DNA of 64,000 nucleotides from Burkholderiales bacterium PBB3 (lineage in GTDB: Bacteria > Pseudomonadota > Gammaproteobacteria > Burkholderiales > Burkholderiaceae_C): positions 44,754 through 108,753 of the forward strand of contig NKIK01000012.1 of NCBI GenBank assembly GCA_002256115.1. The letters are read 5' to 3'. Each line of letters opens with the position of its first letter. Position 1 is the stretch's first letter. Shown one piece after another: positions 62,934 to 64,000 of this stretch. The notes beneath the pieces were generated by a model. The model did no database searches. It was given only the letters and a program-made list of their open reading frames with translations, and was not told the origin of the DNA. Made by a program: the position numbers and the translations under genes.

Positions 62934-63002
62934 GTCTAACCATTCGCTCGATCCGATTCGCGTCGGCAAGCCGCCGCTCGCGGCTCAGCTTCAACGTTAG
63001 GC
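62934..63002 (+). repeat. Integron attC site (fifth, canonical)
   Basis: This is the best site in the array. R'' GTCTAAC (62934-62940) is the exact inverse of the preceding cassette's core GTTAGAC, and the R' core GTTAGGC is at 62996-63002. The L boxes and the inner hairpin (AAGCCGCCGCTCGCGGCTCAGCTT) are well formed. It is 69 bases long, the typical size. Confidence 0.92.
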
Positions 63003-63101
63003 CGCAGAACTGCGCCGCATTGCTAGCTAGAGTTCTGTCTGTCCAAGTTTCTACCGCTTCATCAAAGCCCGACGTCTCGGGCGCCAACAGGAGAGTTGAA
63101 A

Positions 63102-63557
63102 ATGTCGACGATTGGTGATGAGCTTAAGGGCCTCGCAAAGCAGTATGGAGCCAGGTTCCCAAATACAGAACTGGTTGACTTGGCTGAGGTTAATCGCAAG
63201 AATTTCACTTGGTTTAGCGTTACGATTCTGCAAGGAATGGGAGTTCCTCCGAAGCCAAGCAAAGCACAATGTCCGATATGCAACAAGGTCAAATTGGCGT
63301 TCGAGCTTGATCACATGGGACCCTGGCGCACGTATGTCGCCGCGCTAGGTGGGACCCACATTACTCTGGGTCCAAATGGAGAGTATTTAATCCCACGCGA
63401 CATTGCCAAGGCGCTCTATAACGACCCACAGAATCTTTGGTGGATTTGTAGAGACTGCAATGGGCCCAAGTCTGATCATGCATACGACCAGCCGATCGTC
63501 ACACCCCAAAACCTCACTCATGGCCCAAAGGGGGTAAAGGTATCTGACATTGTTTAG
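63102..63557 (+). CDS. Cassette gene: HNH-like nuclease domain protein
   Basis: The 151-residue product starts at ATG 63102, ten bases after GGAG. The Cys pairs CPIC (57-60) and CRDC (116-119), with ELDH (68-71) and N111 between, match the HNH/zinc-finger layout (DH, then N, then CxxC). It is probably a DNA-binding or cleaving protein. It lies in the last cassette, which begins at the core at 62997. Confidence 0.75.
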   Translation: MSTIGDELKGLAKQYGARFPNTELVDLAEVNRKNFTWFSVTILQGMGVPPKPSKAQCPICNKVKLAFELDHMGPWRTYVAALGGTHITLGPNGEYLIPRDIAKALYNDPQNLWWICRDCNGPKSDHAYDQPIVTPQNLTHGPKGVKVSDIV

Positions 63558-63736
63558 TAGCGACTGGGGCCACAAGACAGCGCGTCGGGACAAGGCGTCA
63601 AGTTGTGGCCTCTCAAGCAATACCCGTTTAGCAATTGGTCGGCAACAACTCCTTCTTGCACCAAGAGTACGTACGCGGGCACGGAGCGTCGGCAGTGTGT
63701 TATCGGAACGCGTCGCAGGCGCCGGCCTGCGCTGCG
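63558..63736. other. Cassette tail without recognised gene
   Basis: These 179 bases between the HNH gene and the next attC half hold no supported gene. Confidence 0.4.
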
Positions 63737-63780
63737 GCCTAACCCCTCTACAAGGACTTCCCACCACTTCAAGCCCCCAA
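63737..63780 (+). repeat. Truncated attC (5' half only)
   Basis: R'' GCCTAAC (63737-63743) is the exact inverse of the last cassette's core GTTAGGC (62996-63002), and CCCCTCTACAAGG continues like the second site. No matching R' core (GTTRRRY) follows in the remaining window, so the array appears to be broken here. The exact break is uncertain. Confidence 0.7.
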
Positions 63781-63791
63781 TAGCGAGACCT

Positions 63792-63809
63792 GACCCTTCG
63801 GGGTCTTTT
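63792..63809 (+). terminator. Intrinsic terminator with UUCG loop
   Basis: GACCC-TTCG-GGGTC is followed by TTTT. The stem is perfect and the tetraloop is the stable UUCG type. It lies just beyond the broken attC and could end transcription of the cassette array. Confidence 0.75.
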
Positions 63810-64000
63810 CCATTTATAGACCTGAATTCTGAACAGCGGCAACGCAACGAGGAACAGACTGAACATCTACAAACGGGCTTGTTGCGGACCTTGCCGCTGC
63901 CCCAGATACGAACCGCTCAGCAAGACCCCATTCGTTCGTCGTTGTTGGCTCAGCGCACCGAGCGTGCAACGGACGGGTTATCGGGTTCACCTGCTGCCGG
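63810..64000. other. Right-hand edge, nothing recognised
   Basis: No gene or attC half is recognised up to the window end. A GTTATCG occurs near 63977 but has no partner and does not fit the core consensus. Confidence 0.35.

Noticed and set aside
63697..63743. Stretch GTTATCG...GCCTAAC as an attC site
   Set aside because: The order is reversed: an attC begins with RYYYAAC and ends with GTTRRRY on either strand, and here the order is opposite.
63387..63866. Minus-strand frames over the HNH gene and the truncated attC
   Set aside because: They are antisense to the HNH gene and cassette tail and show no recognisable domain.
1..64000. CRISPR arrays, rRNA and tRNA genes
   Set aside because: I looked for regularly spaced repeats and for conserved tRNA or rRNA stretches and found none that I could support by eye.

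Overview
The window is GC-rich bacterial DNA that looks betaproteobacterial, most likely Burkholderiales. The reasons are the codon use, a beta/gamma-type LexA box (CTGT-N8-ACAG), the imuA-imuB-dnaE2 operon, and P-type (VirB/VirD4) conjugation genes of a kind common on betaproteobacterial islands. The genus cannot be fixed from the sequence alone. I recognised no rRNA, tRNA or CRISPR array.

Layout. (1) 1-7.0 kb, minus strand: an ECF sigma factor, a FecR-like anti-sigma factor, a large TonB-dependent receptor with an N-terminal signalling domain, and an S9-type peptidase that runs off the left edge. This is a cell-surface-signalling uptake system coupled to a peptidase. (2) 7.6-15.6 kb: a LuxR-type regulator with a small partner gene, small hypotheticals, a beta-lactamase-fold serine hydrolase, a membrane protein resembling abortive-infection proteins, and a two-gene unit of unknown function. 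(3) 15.7-21.3 kb: the SOS mutagenesis operon imuA-imuB-dnaE2 behind a perfect LexA box. (4) 21.3-30.7 kb: hypotheticals, a SIR2-domain protein, and a Fur-box-controlled TonB receptor/di-haem peroxidase pair, followed by sparse DNA with an IS3 remnant. (5) 30.7-48.6 kb: a nearly complete type IV secretion locus (VirB1-VirB6, VirB8-VirB11, VirD4) with an OmpA-like lipoprotein, an LPD7-type protein and a DUF1173 protein. (6) 48.6-58.0 kb: a hydrolase, then a translationally coupled catecholate-type siderophore uptake operon (TonB receptor, esterase, siderophore-interacting protein, binding protein, permease, ATPase) with a divergent AraC regulator and a Fur box. (7) 58.1-60.6 kb: a VirD2/MobA-like relaxase, a MobC-like accessory protein, a possible oriT, the 3' remnant of a P4-type tyrosine integrase and an IS110-family remnant. 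(8) 60.7-63.8 kb: an integron-type gene cassette array with a series of attC sites, no integron integrase in the window, and a truncated last attC.

How it fits together. Regions 5 to 7 read as a decayed or rearranged integrative conjugative element: transfer channel on the left, relaxase and broken integrase on the right, siderophore uptake genes between. Iron acquisition recurs three times, twice with a recognisable Fur box. The most unusual parts are the cassette array abutting the mobile-element remnant, the SIR2 protein whose expected catalytic histidine appears to be glutamine, the sigma/anti-sigma/TonB/peptidase cluster resembling lasso-peptide uptake and isopeptidase loci, and the unidentified two-gene unit at 14.2-15.6 kb.
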